Assembly (NCBI GenBank): GCA_030148025.1
Contig: JASBUG010000043.1
Location: forward strand, 62,001 to 126,000
Source: Flavobacteriaceae bacterium
GTDB lineage: Bacteria; Bacteroidota; Bacteroidia; Flavobacteriales; Flavobacteriaceae
Direction of reading: 5' to 3'
Length of the DNA: 64,000 nucleotides
Each line of letters begins with the position of its first letter. Position 1 is the first letter of the stretch. The notes beneath the pieces were generated by a model that was given only the letters and a program-made list of their open reading frames with translations, was not told where the DNA came from and made no database searches. The translations under genes and the position numbers were made by a program. This document shows positions 36,591 through 45,787 of the stretch, piece after piece.

Positions 36591-36652
36591 CTTGTCAAGC
36601 TGAACTTGTTTCAGCTTCTCATTATGTGATTCTGAAATAAATTCAGAATGAC
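36591..36652 (-). repeat. 62-bp palindromic repeat, copy 1
   Basis: This element is identical over 62 bases to the one at 37620-37681. Read on the minus strand it begins GTCATTCTGAA and contains two hairpins, TTCTGAA/TTCAGAA and AAGCTGAA/TTCAGCTT. It fills the gap between argF' and argB, so it is transcribed within the operon. Confidence 0.9.
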
Positions 36653-36654
36653 GT

Positions 36655-37593
36655 TTATTTTAAATTTTCTAATATTTTCTTCAATACCACTTGAGCTGCA
36701 AATGTTCTATTATTTGCTTGTTCAATCACTACAGACTGCTCACTATCTAAAACTGCATCTTCAACCACCATATTTCGTCTTACCGGCAGGCAATGCATAA
36801 ACTTAGCTTTTCCTAATTTTTCTTTGGTCATCATCCAATTTGCATCTTTAGAAAGCACCTTTCCATACTCTGAATAACTGCTCCAATTCTTCACATATAC
36901 AAAATCGGCGTCTTTTAAAGCTTCATTTTGATCGTGATATACTGGAATGTCCTTTACTATTTCAGTATCCAAATCATAACCTTCAGGATGCGTAATACTT
37001 AGATCTACATCTAACTCCTTCATCATGCTTACAAAAGAATTGGCTACAGCATGCGGCAATGCTTTTGGGTGTGGTGCCCAAGACAACACTACTTTCGGTT
37101 TGTCTTTTTGTTTCAGCTCTTCAATAGTGATCGCATCTGTTAATGCTTGTAAAGGATGCGCCATAGCACTTTCCATATTAACAATAGGAACAGACGCGTA
37201 TCTTTTAAAGCTGTTTATAACAAACTCTGACTTATCTTTTTCCTTATCGGTCAAGGATGGAAAAGCTCTAATAGCAATAACATCTGCATATTGAGAGATC
37301 ACCTGAGCCGCTTCCTTAACATGTTCGGCCGTATTTAAATTCATTACAGTTCCATCTTCATACTCCAAGTTCCAGGCATCATTTACATTAAGGATCATGA
37401 CATCCATTCCCAGATTTTTGGCAGCCTTTTCCGTACTTAATCTTGTTCTTAAACTGGAATTAAAGAACAACATCACCAATGTTTTATTGGTTCCTAAACT
37501 CTTAAAACTGTATGGCTTCTTTTTTAATTCTATGGCCTCCTCGATAATTTTAGGGACATTTTGAATATTATCTATGTCGATATAATACTTCAT
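36655..37593 (-). CDS. N-acylornithine (acetyl- or succinyl-) carbamoyltransferase
   Basis: The 312-residue protein has the carbamoyl-phosphate motif SSLRTRLSTEKAA (about 46-58, the acylornithine-type variant of STRT) and FMHCLPVRRN near the C-terminus. Those features place it with the argF'-type enzymes that carbamoylate an acylated ornithine, not ornithine itself. Family knowledge (from memory): Pro90 in the Bacteroides fragilis succinylornithine enzyme and Glu92 in the Xanthomonas acetylornithine enzyme decide the substrate. By eye the matching position here is Ala89, just before Glu90-His91, so the acyl group is unclear. It sits between argD and argB, flanked by the two identical palindromic repeats. 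Confidence 0.9.
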   Translation of the reverse strand: MKYYIDIDNIQNVPKIIEEAIELKKKPYSFKSLGTNKTLVMLFFNSSLRTRLSTEKAAKNLGMDVMILNVNDAWNLEYEDGTVMNLNTAEHVKEAAQVISQYADVIAIRAFPSLTDKEKDKSEFVINSFKRYASVPIVNMESAMAHPLQALTDAITIEELKQKDKPKVVLSWAPHPKALPHAVANSFVSMMKELDVDLSITHPEGYDLDTEIVKDIPVYHDQNEALKDADFVYVKNWSSYSEYGKVLSKDANWMMTKEKLGKAKFMHCLPVRRNMVVEDAVLDSEQSVVIEQANNRTFAAQVVLKKILENLK

Positions 37594-37619
37594 TTGTTCA
37601 ATTTTATCATTTTATTCTT

Positions 37620-37681
37620 CTTGTCAAGCTGAACTTGTTTCAGCTTCTCATTATGTGATTCTGAAATAAATTCAGAATGAC
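37620..37681 (-). repeat. 62-bp palindromic repeat, copy 2
   Basis: This copy in the argD-argF' gap is identical to the one at 36591-36652, including both hairpins. Perfect identity over 62 non-coding bases points to recent duplication, gene conversion or a mobile element of the REP type. Confidence 0.9.
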
Positions 37682-37684
37682 AGT

Positions 37685-38812
37685 TTATACTATTTCTTTT
37701 TTAAGTGCTTCAATAAACATATCAACATGCTCTTTTTGAATAGTTAGTGGTGGTAAAATTCTAAGCAAGTTCGGATTCTTTGCACTGCCAGTGAAAATGT
37801 GATGCTTGAAAATAAGATTCTTTCTTAGCTCCGTAATTGGAAAGTCAAATTCCAATCCTAACATTAATCCTCTTCCTTTTACGGCTTTTATTTGTGGAAT
37901 AGCAGATGCCGCCTCCTGAAAATAGGCAGACATTTCTTTGGTATGGTTTAGCAAACCATCTTCTTTAAGCACCTCTAAAACAGCTAAAGACGCTGCACAT
38001 GCTAAATGATTTCCTCCAAAAGTGGTTCCCAATAATCCGAAAGATGCCTTAATATTTGGATGAATTAAAATGCCTCCAACCGGAAATCCGTTACCCATTC
38101 CTTTTGCCATGGAAATGATATCTGGAGTGATCTCATGCTTTTGAAAAGCGAAAAAATCTCCCGTTCTCCCAAATCCACATTGAATTTCATCTGCAATAAA
38201 AAGCGTCTCGTAATGCTTACAAAGTTTACTTAAGCCTTGGTAAAATTCGGTACTAGCTTCGTCTAAACCACCAATACCCTGAATCACCTCAACAATAACC
38301 GCGCAAACATCTTCTTTAGACAATACTTTTTCAGCAGCCTCCAGGTCTCCAAACTCAACAAATTCTACTTTTTGTTGTGCATTTATTGGTGCTACAATTT
38401 TAGGGTTATCGGTAGCAGCTACCGCAGCAGATGTTCTGCCATGAAAAGAATTTGTAAAGGACATTACTTTTTTCCTTCCTGTATGAAATGATGCTAATTT
38501 TAATGCATTTTCATTGGCTTCAGCACCAGAATTACACAAAAACAATTGATAGTCTTTGCAACCTGATTGCTCTATAATCTCTTCTGCTAACTGAGTTTGT
38601 AATGGATTTTGAATGGAGTTACTATAAAATCCTAGTGTACTAACCTGCTCACTAACATTTTGCACATATTTTGGGTGCGAATGCCCAATGGAAATCACCG
38701 CATGACCACCGTAAAGATCTAAATATTGCGTTCCATTTTGGTCATAGACATATATGTCGTCTCCTTTTACGGGAGTAATGTCGAATAATGGATATACATT
38801 GAATAGACTCAT
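37685..38812 (-). CDS. argD: Acylornithine aminotransferase
   Basis: The 375-residue fold-type I PLP enzyme has LYGGHAVISIGHSHPK near the N-terminus, the cofactor-binding SGAEANE, the FADEIQCGFGRTG region and the PLP lysine in SMAKGMGNGFPVGG. It transaminates N-acylglutamate semialdehyde. It overlaps proC upstream by four bases, so the two are translated together. Confidence 0.94.
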   Translation of the reverse strand: MSLFNVYPLFDITPVKGDDIYVYDQNGTQYLDLYGGHAVISIGHSHPKYVQNVSEQVSTLGFYSNSIQNPLQTQLAEEIIEQSGCKDYQLFLCNSGAEANENALKLASFHTGRKKVMSFTNSFHGRTSAAVAATDNPKIVAPINAQQKVEFVEFGDLEAAEKVLSKEDVCAVIVEVIQGIGGLDEASTEFYQGLSKLCKHYETLFIADEIQCGFGRTGDFFAFQKHEITPDIISMAKGMGNGFPVGGILIHPNIKASFGLLGTTFGGNHLACAASLAVLEVLKEDGLLNHTKEMSAYFQEAASAIPQIKAVKGRGLMLGLEFDFPITELRKNLIFKHHIFTGSAKNPNLLRILPPLTIQKEHVDMFIEALKKEIV

Positions 38813-39609
38813 AACTGCTCTGTTTTTATGGTGTTGATCTTATTGAATGAGGTTACCATTCCTTGAATTAATGAAGAGCTCAATCCCTTATGTTCCATTT
38901 CATTCAAGCCCTCGATAGTACATCCTTTTGGTGTGGTTACCTTATCTATTTCCTGTTCTGGATGATTACCTGTTGTAATCAATAAATTGGCTGCACCTTC
39001 ACAGGTATGCATTGCTAATTCCTGAGCTTCATTAGCTTCAAAACCTAATTGAATAGCCGCTTGGGTAGTCGCTCTGATCAATCGCATCCAGAAGGCAATT
39101 CCGCTAGCACAAACTACCGTTGCCGCCTGCATTTGATTTTCTGGAATAGCTATAGTAGTTCCTAATCGGTTAAAAATAGCCTCAGCTATTTTGATACGTT
39201 GTTCACCATTACCATTGCTACACAAACAGGTCATTGATTTACCAACAGCAATGGCAGTATTTGGCATCGCCCTGATCACAAAAGTCTCTTTACCAACAAT
39301 GGCTTCCATTTTAGCAATAGAAAAGCCCGTAATAGTTGAGATCAGCACATGCTTCTCGGTTAAAAGTGGTGCAACATCCTTTAATATTCCTTCAAAATGC
39401 GATGGTTGAACCGCAAAAATTATGATATCTGAATTTTTAACAGCTTCAGCATTATCTGAAGTTAAGATCACTCCGTTATAACCTTCAAACTCTGCAATCG
39501 ATTTTAAATGACGCTTTGTTAAATATAACGTTGTGATAGCGTTGGAAGTAATCAATCCTTTTGCGATCGATTTTCCTAAGTTTCCTGTTCCTATTATGGC
39601 TATTTTCAT
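38809..39609 (-). CDS. proC: Pyrroline-5-carboxylate reductase
   Basis: ProC makes the last step of proline synthesis with NAD(P)H. The 266-residue protein opens with the Rossmann motif IAIIGTGNLGKSIAKGL and contains VIRAMPNTAIAVGKSMT and a C-terminal helical dimer domain with TTPKGCTIEGLNEME. It lies between argC and argD, with a four-base overlap to argD, suggesting shared control of proline and arginine synthesis from glutamate. Spacing to argC is 94 bases and holds a palindromic element. Confidence 0.95.
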   Translation of the reverse strand: MKIAIIGTGNLGKSIAKGLITSNAITTLYLTKRHLKSIAEFEGYNGVILTSDNAEAVKNSDIIIFAVQPSHFEGILKDVAPLLTEKHVLISTITGFSIAKMEAIVGKETFVIRAMPNTAIAVGKSMTCLCSNGNGEQRIKIAEAIFNRLGTTIAIPENQMQAATVVCASGIAFWMRLIRATTQAAIQLGFEANEAQELAMHTCEGAANLLITTGNHPEQEIDKVTTPKGCTIEGLNEMEHKGLSSSLIQGMVTSFNKINTIKTEQL

Positions 39610-39621
39610 ATTTTTATTTTA

Positions 39622-39695
39622 GTCATTCCTGCAAAAGCAGGAATCTATTAATTATCATTTCTTAGTTGTGGATTCCGCATCAAATGCGGAATGAC
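39622..39695. repeat. Palindromic intergenic element (argC-proC gap)
   Basis: The 74-base stretch begins GTCATTCC and ends GGAATGAC, and holds two inner hairpins (ATTCCTGC/GCAGGAAT and ATTCCGCAT/ATGCGGAAT). The GTCATTC...GAATGAC frame is shared with the other elements in this cluster. Confidence 0.75.
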
Positions 39696-39703
39696 AATCT
39701 ATT

Positions 39704-40690
39704 TTAAAAATAATTGGCTTTAAGTTGTAATCCTTCCGTTTCTTCAAACCCATACATTAAATTCAAATTATGAATGGCTTGTCCAGAAGCTCCCTTTAAA
39801 AGGTTATCAATGGCACTTGTGATCAACAACTTATTATCGTGTTTATGCAAATGAATTAAACATTTGTTTGTATTAACCACTTGTTTTAAGTGTACTTCCT
39901 GATCTGTCACAAAAGTGAAAACAGCATCTTTATAAAAGCTCTCATAAATCTCAATTGCCTCTTCTAAACTTGCTTCAAACTTGGTATAAACTGTCGCGTA
40001 AATCCCTCTGGAAAAATTCCCTCTGTTTGGCATAAAGTTGATGTCCGAGCTAAAGTCAGCTTGCAACTGCTTCACAGTTTGATTGATCTCACCTAAATGC
40101 TGATGTGTAAATGGCTTGTAATACGAAAAGTTATTATCTCTCCAAGTAAAATGTGTGGTTTTAGACAAGGACGTTCCTGCTCCAGTAGCTCCGGTTACCG
40201 CGTTGATGTGTACATCGTCATTTATCAACTCATTAGCTGCTAATGGCAATATTGCCAACTGCAATGCAGTAGCAAAGCATCCTGGGTTTGCAATATATTT
40301 TGCGCTTTTAATGTTCTCTTTTTGAAGTTCTGGTAGGCCGTAGATAAACTCTTTCCCTTCAAAATTAGCATCGAGAGTTAACCTAAAATCATTACTTAGA
40401 TCAATAATTTTAGTATTCGAAGAAAATTCGTTTTGTTGTAAAAATGCTTTGGAGTTCCCATGTCCTAAACACAGAAAAAGCACATCTACTTCTGCATTGA
40501 TGGTATCCGTAAAATACAAATTTGTGCTTCCAACTAGATCTTGATGTACAACACTGACTTTGTTCCCAGCATTAGAGGTACTGAACACAAAATCGATCTC
40601 TACTTTTTGATGATGGATTAGCAATCTAATTAGTTCTCCAGCAGTATAACCTGCGCCTCCTATTATTCCTATTTGAATTTTATTACTCAT
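39704..40690 (-). CDS. argC: N-acetyl-gamma-glutamyl-phosphate reductase
   Basis: The 328-residue protein has the NADP-binding IGIIGGAGYTAGELIRLL at residues 6-23 and the catalytic cysteine in IANPGCFATALQLA, plus TGATGAG. It reduces acylglutamyl phosphate to the semialdehyde. It follows argG by 62 bases. Some Bacteroidota enzymes use the succinyl instead of the acetyl substrate; that cannot be told here. Confidence 0.95.
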   Translation of the reverse strand: MSNKIQIGIIGGAGYTAGELIRLLIHHQKVEIDFVFSTSNAGNKVSVVHQDLVGSTNLYFTDTINAEVDVLFLCLGHGNSKAFLQQNEFSSNTKIIDLSNDFRLTLDANFEGKEFIYGLPELQKENIKSAKYIANPGCFATALQLAILPLAANELINDDVHINAVTGATGAGTSLSKTTHFTWRDNNFSYYKPFTHQHLGEINQTVKQLQADFSSDINFMPNRGNFSRGIYATVYTKFEASLEEAIEIYESFYKDAVFTFVTDQEVHLKQVVNTNKCLIHLHKHDNKLLITSAIDNLLKGASGQAIHNLNLMYGFEETEGLQLKANYF

Positions 40691-40752
40691 TATTCTTTAA
40701 TTTTTTGATGTGGTTTCTACTCCACTCAACTGCCATTTCAATAATTAACCCC

Positions 40753-41949
40753 TCAATGAGGGTCATTATTTACGCTTTGATAAATTTTGCTTTGATTCCC
40801 ATATATTTTTATAAATCCTTTGGCGTCATCGGCTGTCCATCCTTTGTTCTCTTCACCATAACTACCAAACTTAGCCGACATTAAATCGTTATCTGATTTG
40901 ATACCATCTAAAGAAAAGTGATACGGTTTTAAGGTCACGATGACATCTCCTGACACTTGCTTCTGTCCATTTTCTAAAAAGGCTTCCAGATCTCTCATTA
41001 CAGGATCTAAGAACAGTCCTTCATGCAAATGCGTTCCATACCAATTGGCCATATAGTCTTTATGTTGTAACTGCCACTTAGTAAGCGTGTGCTTCTCTAA
41101 TAAATGATGCGCCTTAATAATGATGGTAGCAGCAGCGGCTTCAAAACCTACTCTTCCTTTAATCCCAACAATAGTATCTCCAACATGAATACCTCTACCG
41201 ATAGCGTAAGCAGAGGCTAGATCATTTAGTTTTTCTATGTTGATCACAGCGCTATCTTGTTTGCCATTAACAGCTACTAGTTCTCCTTTTGAAAAAGTTA
41301 AGGTCACTTTTTCGCTACCTTCCTTTTCCAGTTGCGATGGATATGCTTCTTCCGGAAGTGCCTGATATGAGGTTAGGGTTTCTTCACCACCAACACTCGT
41401 TCCCCAAAGTCCTTTATTAATAGAATATTTAGCCTTTTCCCAGGACATATCAACACCATTTGCTACTAAATAATCGATCTCTTCTTGTCTTGTTAATGCG
41501 TTGTCTCTAATAGGTGTTAAAATCTCAATTTCGGGAGCCAAAGTTTGAAAAATGAGATCAAACCTTACCTGATCATTCCCTGCTCCTGTACTTCCATGCG
41601 CAATATATTTTGCTCCAATACTTTTTGCATATTCAATGATCTCGATAGCTTGTATAATTCTTTCTGCACTTACCGATAATGGATAGGTATTATTCTTTAA
41701 TACATTACCATATATTAAATACTTCACCACTTTATCATAATAGATGTCAATTGCATCAATATTTTGATAGGTGGTAACACCCATGGCATAGGCTTTTTCT
41801 TCAATATTTTTAATTTCTTCTTGGGTAAAACCTCCAGTATTTACACTTACGGCATGCACATCAAATCCTTGCTTTGAAAAGGACACGGCACAATACGAAG
41901 TATCTAATCCGCCACTATATGCTAATACTAATTTTTTTGAATCACTCAT
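40753..41949 (-). CDS. argG: Argininosuccinate synthase
   Basis: ArgG joins citrulline and aspartate with ATP. The 398-residue protein begins with the ATP-binding LAYSGGLDTSYCAVSF and contains YIAHGSTGAGNDQVRFD near residue 115. Length matches the family. It is one base after the GNAT gene, so the two are surely cotranscribed. Confidence 0.96.
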   Translation of the reverse strand: MSDSKKLVLAYSGGLDTSYCAVSFSKQGFDVHAVSVNTGGFTQEEIKNIEEKAYAMGVTTYQNIDAIDIYYDKVVKYLIYGNVLKNNTYPLSVSAERIIQAIEIIEYAKSIGAKYIAHGSTGAGNDQVRFDLIFQTLAPEIEILTPIRDNALTRQEEIDYLVANGVDMSWEKAKYSINKGLWGTSVGGEETLTSYQALPEEAYPSQLEKEGSEKVTLTFSKGELVAVNGKQDSAVINIEKLNDLASAYAIGRGIHVGDTIVGIKGRVGFEAAAATIIIKAHHLLEKHTLTKWQLQHKDYMANWYGTHLHEGLFLDPVMRDLEAFLENGQKQVSGDVIVTLKPYHFSLDGIKSDNDLMSAKFGSYGEENKGWTADDAKGFIKIYGNQSKIYQSVNNDPH

Positions 41950-41950
41950 T

Positions 41951-42568
41951 TTATTTCTTTTTTAAGAATAAGGTTTGCTTGATTCTTTTTAATCTTTTAA
42001 AAACCTTCTCTTTTACTTTTTTACTTTTTTTGGTTTCTTTTGAATTTGGGTCGAACAACATCCCAGTGCATAAACACATGCTTTGATTAGTTCGTTGTAG
42101 CACATCATAATTTTTACAGGTTTGACAGCCTTTCCAAAACGACTGATCATTAGTCAACTCTGAAAATGTCACTGGTTGATACCCTAGATTACTGTTTAGT
42201 TTCATCACTGCTAAACCAGTAGTAATACTAAACACTTTGGCATTTGGAAACTTAGCTCTGGAATGCTCGAAGATTTTCTTTTTGATTTGCTTCGCTAAGC
42301 CTTGTCCTCTAAAATCTGGGTGCACTATTAACCCGGAATTGGCTACAAACTTTCCGTGACTCCAGGATTCTATATAGCAAAAACCAGCGAATACGTCACC
42401 TTCCAAAGCAATTACAGCATTACCTGCTTCCATTTTTTCAATGACATATTCAGGTTGTCTTTTGGCAATCCCTGTACCTCTCACCTGCGCAGCATCTGCA
42501 ATGGTTTTACAGATGATTTGCACATATTTACTATGTGTTTTATTTGCAATAATGACCTGCATTATCAA
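41951..42568 (-). CDS. GNAT N-acyltransferase, candidate acylglutamate synthase
   Basis: The 205-residue protein has a GNAT fold with the acyl-CoA-binding RGQGLAK at residues 87-93 and ends with an odd tail: cysteines 148, 151, 165 and 167 (CxxC and CxC) followed by a Lys-rich segment. It is the first gene of the arginine cluster, one base before argG. No other ArgA or ArgJ is seen in the window, so it may make N-acetyl- or N-succinylglutamate, the first step. That role is an inference from position and fold. The cysteines could bind a metal or have a redox role. Confidence 0.85.
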   Translation of the reverse strand: MIMQVIIANKTHSKYVQIICKTIADAAQVRGTGIAKRQPEYVIEKMEAGNAVIALEGDVFAGFCYIESWSHGKFVANSGLIVHPDFRGQGLAKQIKKKIFEHSRAKFPNAKVFSITTGLAVMKLNSNLGYQPVTFSELTNDQSFWKGCQTCKNYDVLQRTNQSMCLCTGMLFDPNSKETKKSKKVKEKVFKRLKRIKQTLFLKKK

Positions 42569-42607
42569 CTTACTTTTTAATTAAAAACTTCTGATTTGTT
42601 TGAATGG

Positions 42608-42858
42608 AAAGGGAACCGGACTCACCTAGGTTCCAAAAAAGAAATACGTACCCTTACGGGCGACGCGGGAAATAGCGGCGTACAACAATCCTGTTATTTA
42701 AAAAAATAACTGTGATTAAAGATGTAATGTAATTGGATGTGTACAAAATGAATTAAAATAAAATAACGTTTACAAGTGCTTTCTTTACTGCATAGAAGTA
42801 TTAGCAGCGGCGGTCTTGACGACAGCGCAACTCGGGAGAAAGTGTACGTATTTTATTT
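42608..42858. other. Gene-free stretch with imperfect terminal inverted repeat; candidate structured RNA
   Basis: The 373-base gap between ilvA and the arginine cluster has no gene. AAATACGTAC at 42642-42651 and GTACGTATTT at 42844-42853 are a perfect 10-bp inverted repeat that extends outward to about 18 of 21 matching positions. GC-rich blocks (42651-42683 and 42803-42837) stand out against AT-rich surroundings. A separate hairpin GGAACC/GGTTCC lies at 42611-42633. This is how structured RNAs look in an AT-rich genome, but a small inverted-repeat element is also possible. I cannot match it to RNase P, tmRNA, SRP, 6S or a known riboswitch with confidence. Confidence 0.45.
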
Positions 42859-42941
42859 TTCTGTGAATTCATGGGTGTAAAACTATGAATTATTTTTTAT
42901 TTGAGCTTTAAATAGGCTAGTTTTTTCAATTTGGAACAAAC

Positions 42942-44204
42942 TTAAACTAACAATTGTATCAATTCCGGCTTATCATTAAGGTATTCCCCAAAGAAGTTAT
43001 GCGCTCTCATTTTAGCAATAAGAGGCTCTAAATCTGATGGCGATTTTAAGCGTACACCAACCACTGCTGCACCATTTTCACGATTGGTTTTTTTGGTATA
43101 CTCAAAATGAGTGATGTCATCATTTGGTCCTAAAATATCAACCACAAATTCTCTCAATGCACCTGCGCGTTGCGGAAATGTGATGATGAAGTAGTGTTTT
43201 AGGTTTGCATGTAATAACGCACGTTCTTTTATTTCGGCAGTTCGTGTAATATCGTTGTTGCTTCCGCTAACTACACAAATTACATTTTTACCTTTTACAA
43301 CATCCTCATACTGCTCTAATGCTGCAATACTCAATGCTCCTGCAGGCTCTACAACAATCGCATCTTTGTTATAAAGTTCAAGTATGGTTTCACAAACTTT
43401 ACCTTCTGGTACAGTAACCATATCATCTAACAACTCATTACATATTGCAAAAGTTTTGTCACCTACACGACGTACTGCAGCACCATCTACAAACTTTTCT
43501 ATTTCATTTAATTGCACAACTTTTCCCTCCTTAATCGAGGTTTTCATTGAAGGTGCACCTTCAGGTTCGACACCAATAATTTTGGTTTGAGGCGATAACT
43601 GTTTAAATACTGTTGACAGACCAGAAGCGAGTCCGCCACCACCAACAGGTATAAACACATAATGTATTGGATGATGTGCTTGATCTATAATCTCTAATCC
43701 AACAGTTCCTTGCCCTTCTATAACTTTTTCGTCATTAAAAGGATGAATAAATATTTTGTTTTGGCGTTCACATTCTGCCATAGCAGCATGATAAGAATCG
43801 TCAAACGTATCGCCTTCCAAAACAATATCTATATAATTTTCACCAAACATTTTTACCTGCTCAACCTTTTGATTTGGTGTTGGAGAAGGCATAAAAATGG
43901 TTCCATGAATTTTTAAAAGTTTACACGATAAGGCTACACCTTGCGCATGATTTCCAGCACTAGCACAAACAATTCCTTTGTCTAATTCTTGAGGCGTTAG
44001 AGAAGAGATTTTATTATATGCGCCTCTAATTTTGTACGAACGTACAGACTGCAAATCTTCTCGTTTAAAAAAGACATTACAATCGTAACGTTTTGAATAT
44101 TGTAAGTTAGCCATTAATGGCGTTACCAAAGCCACATCCTTTAAATTTTCGGATGCAGCTTCGATAGCCTTTATACTTGGAAAATATGTCGTGTTTACTT
44201 TCAT
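42942..44204 (-). CDS. ilvA: Threonine dehydratase, biosynthetic
   Basis: IlvA deaminates threonine to 2-oxobutyrate for isoleucine. The 420-residue PLP protein has the catalytic Lys58 in SYKIRGAYNKI, ASAGNHAQGVALS and GGGGLASGLS, and a single ACT-like C-terminal domain (about 330-420) shorter than the paired domain of E. coli IlvA. It is the last gene of the ilv operon, 66 bases after ilvC. Confidence 0.93.
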   Translation of the reverse strand: MKVNTTYFPSIKAIEAASENLKDVALVTPLMANLQYSKRYDCNVFFKREDLQSVRSYKIRGAYNKISSLTPQELDKGIVCASAGNHAQGVALSCKLLKIHGTIFMPSPTPNQKVEQVKMFGENYIDIVLEGDTFDDSYHAAMAECERQNKIFIHPFNDEKVIEGQGTVGLEIIDQAHHPIHYVFIPVGGGGLASGLSTVFKQLSPQTKIIGVEPEGAPSMKTSIKEGKVVQLNEIEKFVDGAAVRRVGDKTFAICNELLDDMVTVPEGKVCETILELYNKDAIVVEPAGALSIAALEQYEDVVKGKNVICVVSGSNNDITRTAEIKERALLHANLKHYFIITFPQRAGALREFVVDILGPNDDITHFEYTKKTNRENGAAVVGVRLKSPSDLEPLIAKMRAHNFFGEYLNDKPELIQLLV

Positions 44205-44223
44205 TAATGATTTTCATATTTTG

Positions 44224-44265
44224 AGATTCCTCGTCGCTCGTTATATCTCGCTCTGTCGGAATGAC
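44224..44265. repeat. Half palindromic element (ilvC-ilvA gap)
   Basis: The stretch GATTCCTCGTC...GTCGGAATGAC in the short gap has the same ATTCC...GGAATGAC frame as the elements in the arginine cluster. It would form a weak hairpin on the mRNA. Confidence 0.5.
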
Positions 44266-44270
44266 AATTT

Positions 44271-45767
44271 TTATGACAGTACAGGTTCTGCGGTTTCAGT
44301 TTTTATTTGCTTCATTGCTGTCATTGCCTGACGCAATACTTTACCTGTAGCTTCGATAGGATGATTTCTGATAGCATCATTCACTTCGATTAGCTCTAAA
44401 TTATCTACTGAGTTATTTGATGCAAATGGCTTACCAATAACATCTGTTGAAACCGTTTTCATGAAATCTGTCAATAATGGTTTTGCAGCATGATCAAATA
44501 GATAACAACCATACTCAGCAGTGTCAGAAATAATACGATTCATTTCAAACAATTTCTTTCTAGCTACTGTGTTTGCAATTAGAGGCAACTCATGAAGTGA
44601 CTCGTAATATGCAGACTCTTCAATGATTCCTGAACTCACCATGGTATCAAATGCTAACTCTACTCCTGCTCTAACAAAAGCTACCATTAGTACACCATTA
44701 TCGAAATATTCTTGTTCAGAAATATGATCTGAAGTTGCTTCAGTTTTTTCGAAAGCAGTTTCTCCAGTTGCTGCTCTCCATTTAAGTAAGTTGACATCAT
44801 CATTAGCCCAATCTTCCATCATTGTTTTTGAGAAATGACCAGACATAATATCATCCATATGCTTATCGAATAATGGACGCATGATTGTTCTTAACTCTTC
44901 TGATAATTGGTATGCTTTAATCTTAGAAGGATTATCAAGACGATCCATCATATTTGTAATTCCACCTTGCTTTAAAGCTTCAGTAATTACTTCCCAACCA
45001 TACTGAATCAATTTAGCAGCATAATTAGGATTAACACCCTCTTCTACCATTTTATCGAAACACAAAATAGAAGCTGTTTGTAACACACCACAAAGAATAG
45101 TTTGCTCTCCCATTAAATCACTTTTAACCTCAGCAACAAACGAAGATTCTAAAACACCTGCTTTATGTCCACCAGTTGCAGCAGCATACGCTTTAGCTTG
45201 TGCCCAACCTTTTCCTTCAGGGTCGTTTTCAGGATGTACAGCTGTTAGTGTTGGCACACCAAATCCGCGTAAATATTCTTCACGAACTTCAGTACCAGGA
45301 CACTTAGGTGCTACCATGATTACTGTAATATCTTCTCTAATTTGCTTTCCTTCTTCTACGATATTAAATCCGTGAGAATATGATAAGGTTGCACCGTGTT
45401 TCATTAAAGGCATTACAGTATCTACCACATTAGAGTGCTGCTTATCTGGTGTAAGATTCAGTACCAAATCTGCACTTGGTATTAGCTCATCATAAGTTCC
45501 AACATTAAAACCATGAGACGTTGCATTTTTATATGACTGACGTTGCTCATCGATTGCTTGTTGACGTAAAGCATACGAAATATCTAAACCAGAATCTCTC
45601 ATATTTAATCCTTGGTTTAGCCCTTGTGCACCACATCCAACTATTACAATTTTCTTTCCTATTAAAGCATTTACACCATCTTCAAATTCTGATGATTCCA
45701 TAAATCTACACTTCGACAATTGATCTAATTTTTGTCCTAATGAAAGTGTGTTAAAATAATTTGCCAT
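44271..45767 (-). CDS. ilvC: Ketol-acid reductoisomerase, class II (long form)
   Basis: The 498-residue protein is the long KARI like that of E. coli (about 491), with two knotted C-terminal domains. The NADP site is [20 protein letters not shown], followed by YALRQQ, typical of NADPH use. It converts acetolactate and acetohydroxybutyrate to the dihydroxy acids. It follows ilvN by 20 bases. Confidence 0.96.
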   Translation of the reverse strand: MANYFNTLSLGQKLDQLSKCRFMESSEFEDGVNALIGKKIVIVGCGAQGLNQGLNMRDSGLDISYALRQQAIDEQRQSYKNATSHGFNVGTYDELIPSADLVLNLTPDKQHSNVVDTVMPLMKHGATLSYSHGFNIVEEGKQIREDITVIMVAPKCPGTEVREEYLRGFGVPTLTAVHPENDPEGKGWAQAKAYAAATGGHKAGVLESSFVAEVKSDLMGEQTILCGVLQTASILCFDKMVEEGVNPNYAAKLIQYGWEVITEALKQGGITNMMDRLDNPSKIKAYQLSEELRTIMRPLFDKHMDDIMSGHFSKTMMEDWANDDVNLLKWRAATGETAFEKTEATSDHISEQEYFDNGVLMVAFVRAGVELAFDTMVSSGIIEESAYYESLHELPLIANTVARKKLFEMNRIISDTAEYGCYLFDHAAKPLLTDFMKTVSTDVIGKPFASNNSVDNLELIEVNDAIRNHPIEATGKVLRQAMTAMKQIKTETAEPVLS

Positions 45768-45787
45768 GTTTTTAATCTTAATTAGTA

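Noticed and set aside
42600..42700. Possible cobalamin or guanidine riboswitch from AGGTGAGTCCGG on the minus strand
   Set aside because: The required core boxes and downstream pairing are missing, and the downstream genes are arginine genes.
42602..42718. Plus-strand frame with plausible residues (EIRTLTGDAGNSGVQQS)
   Set aside because: It has no start codon or family match and lies over the candidate structured RNA, whose GC-rich blocks create such frames by chance.
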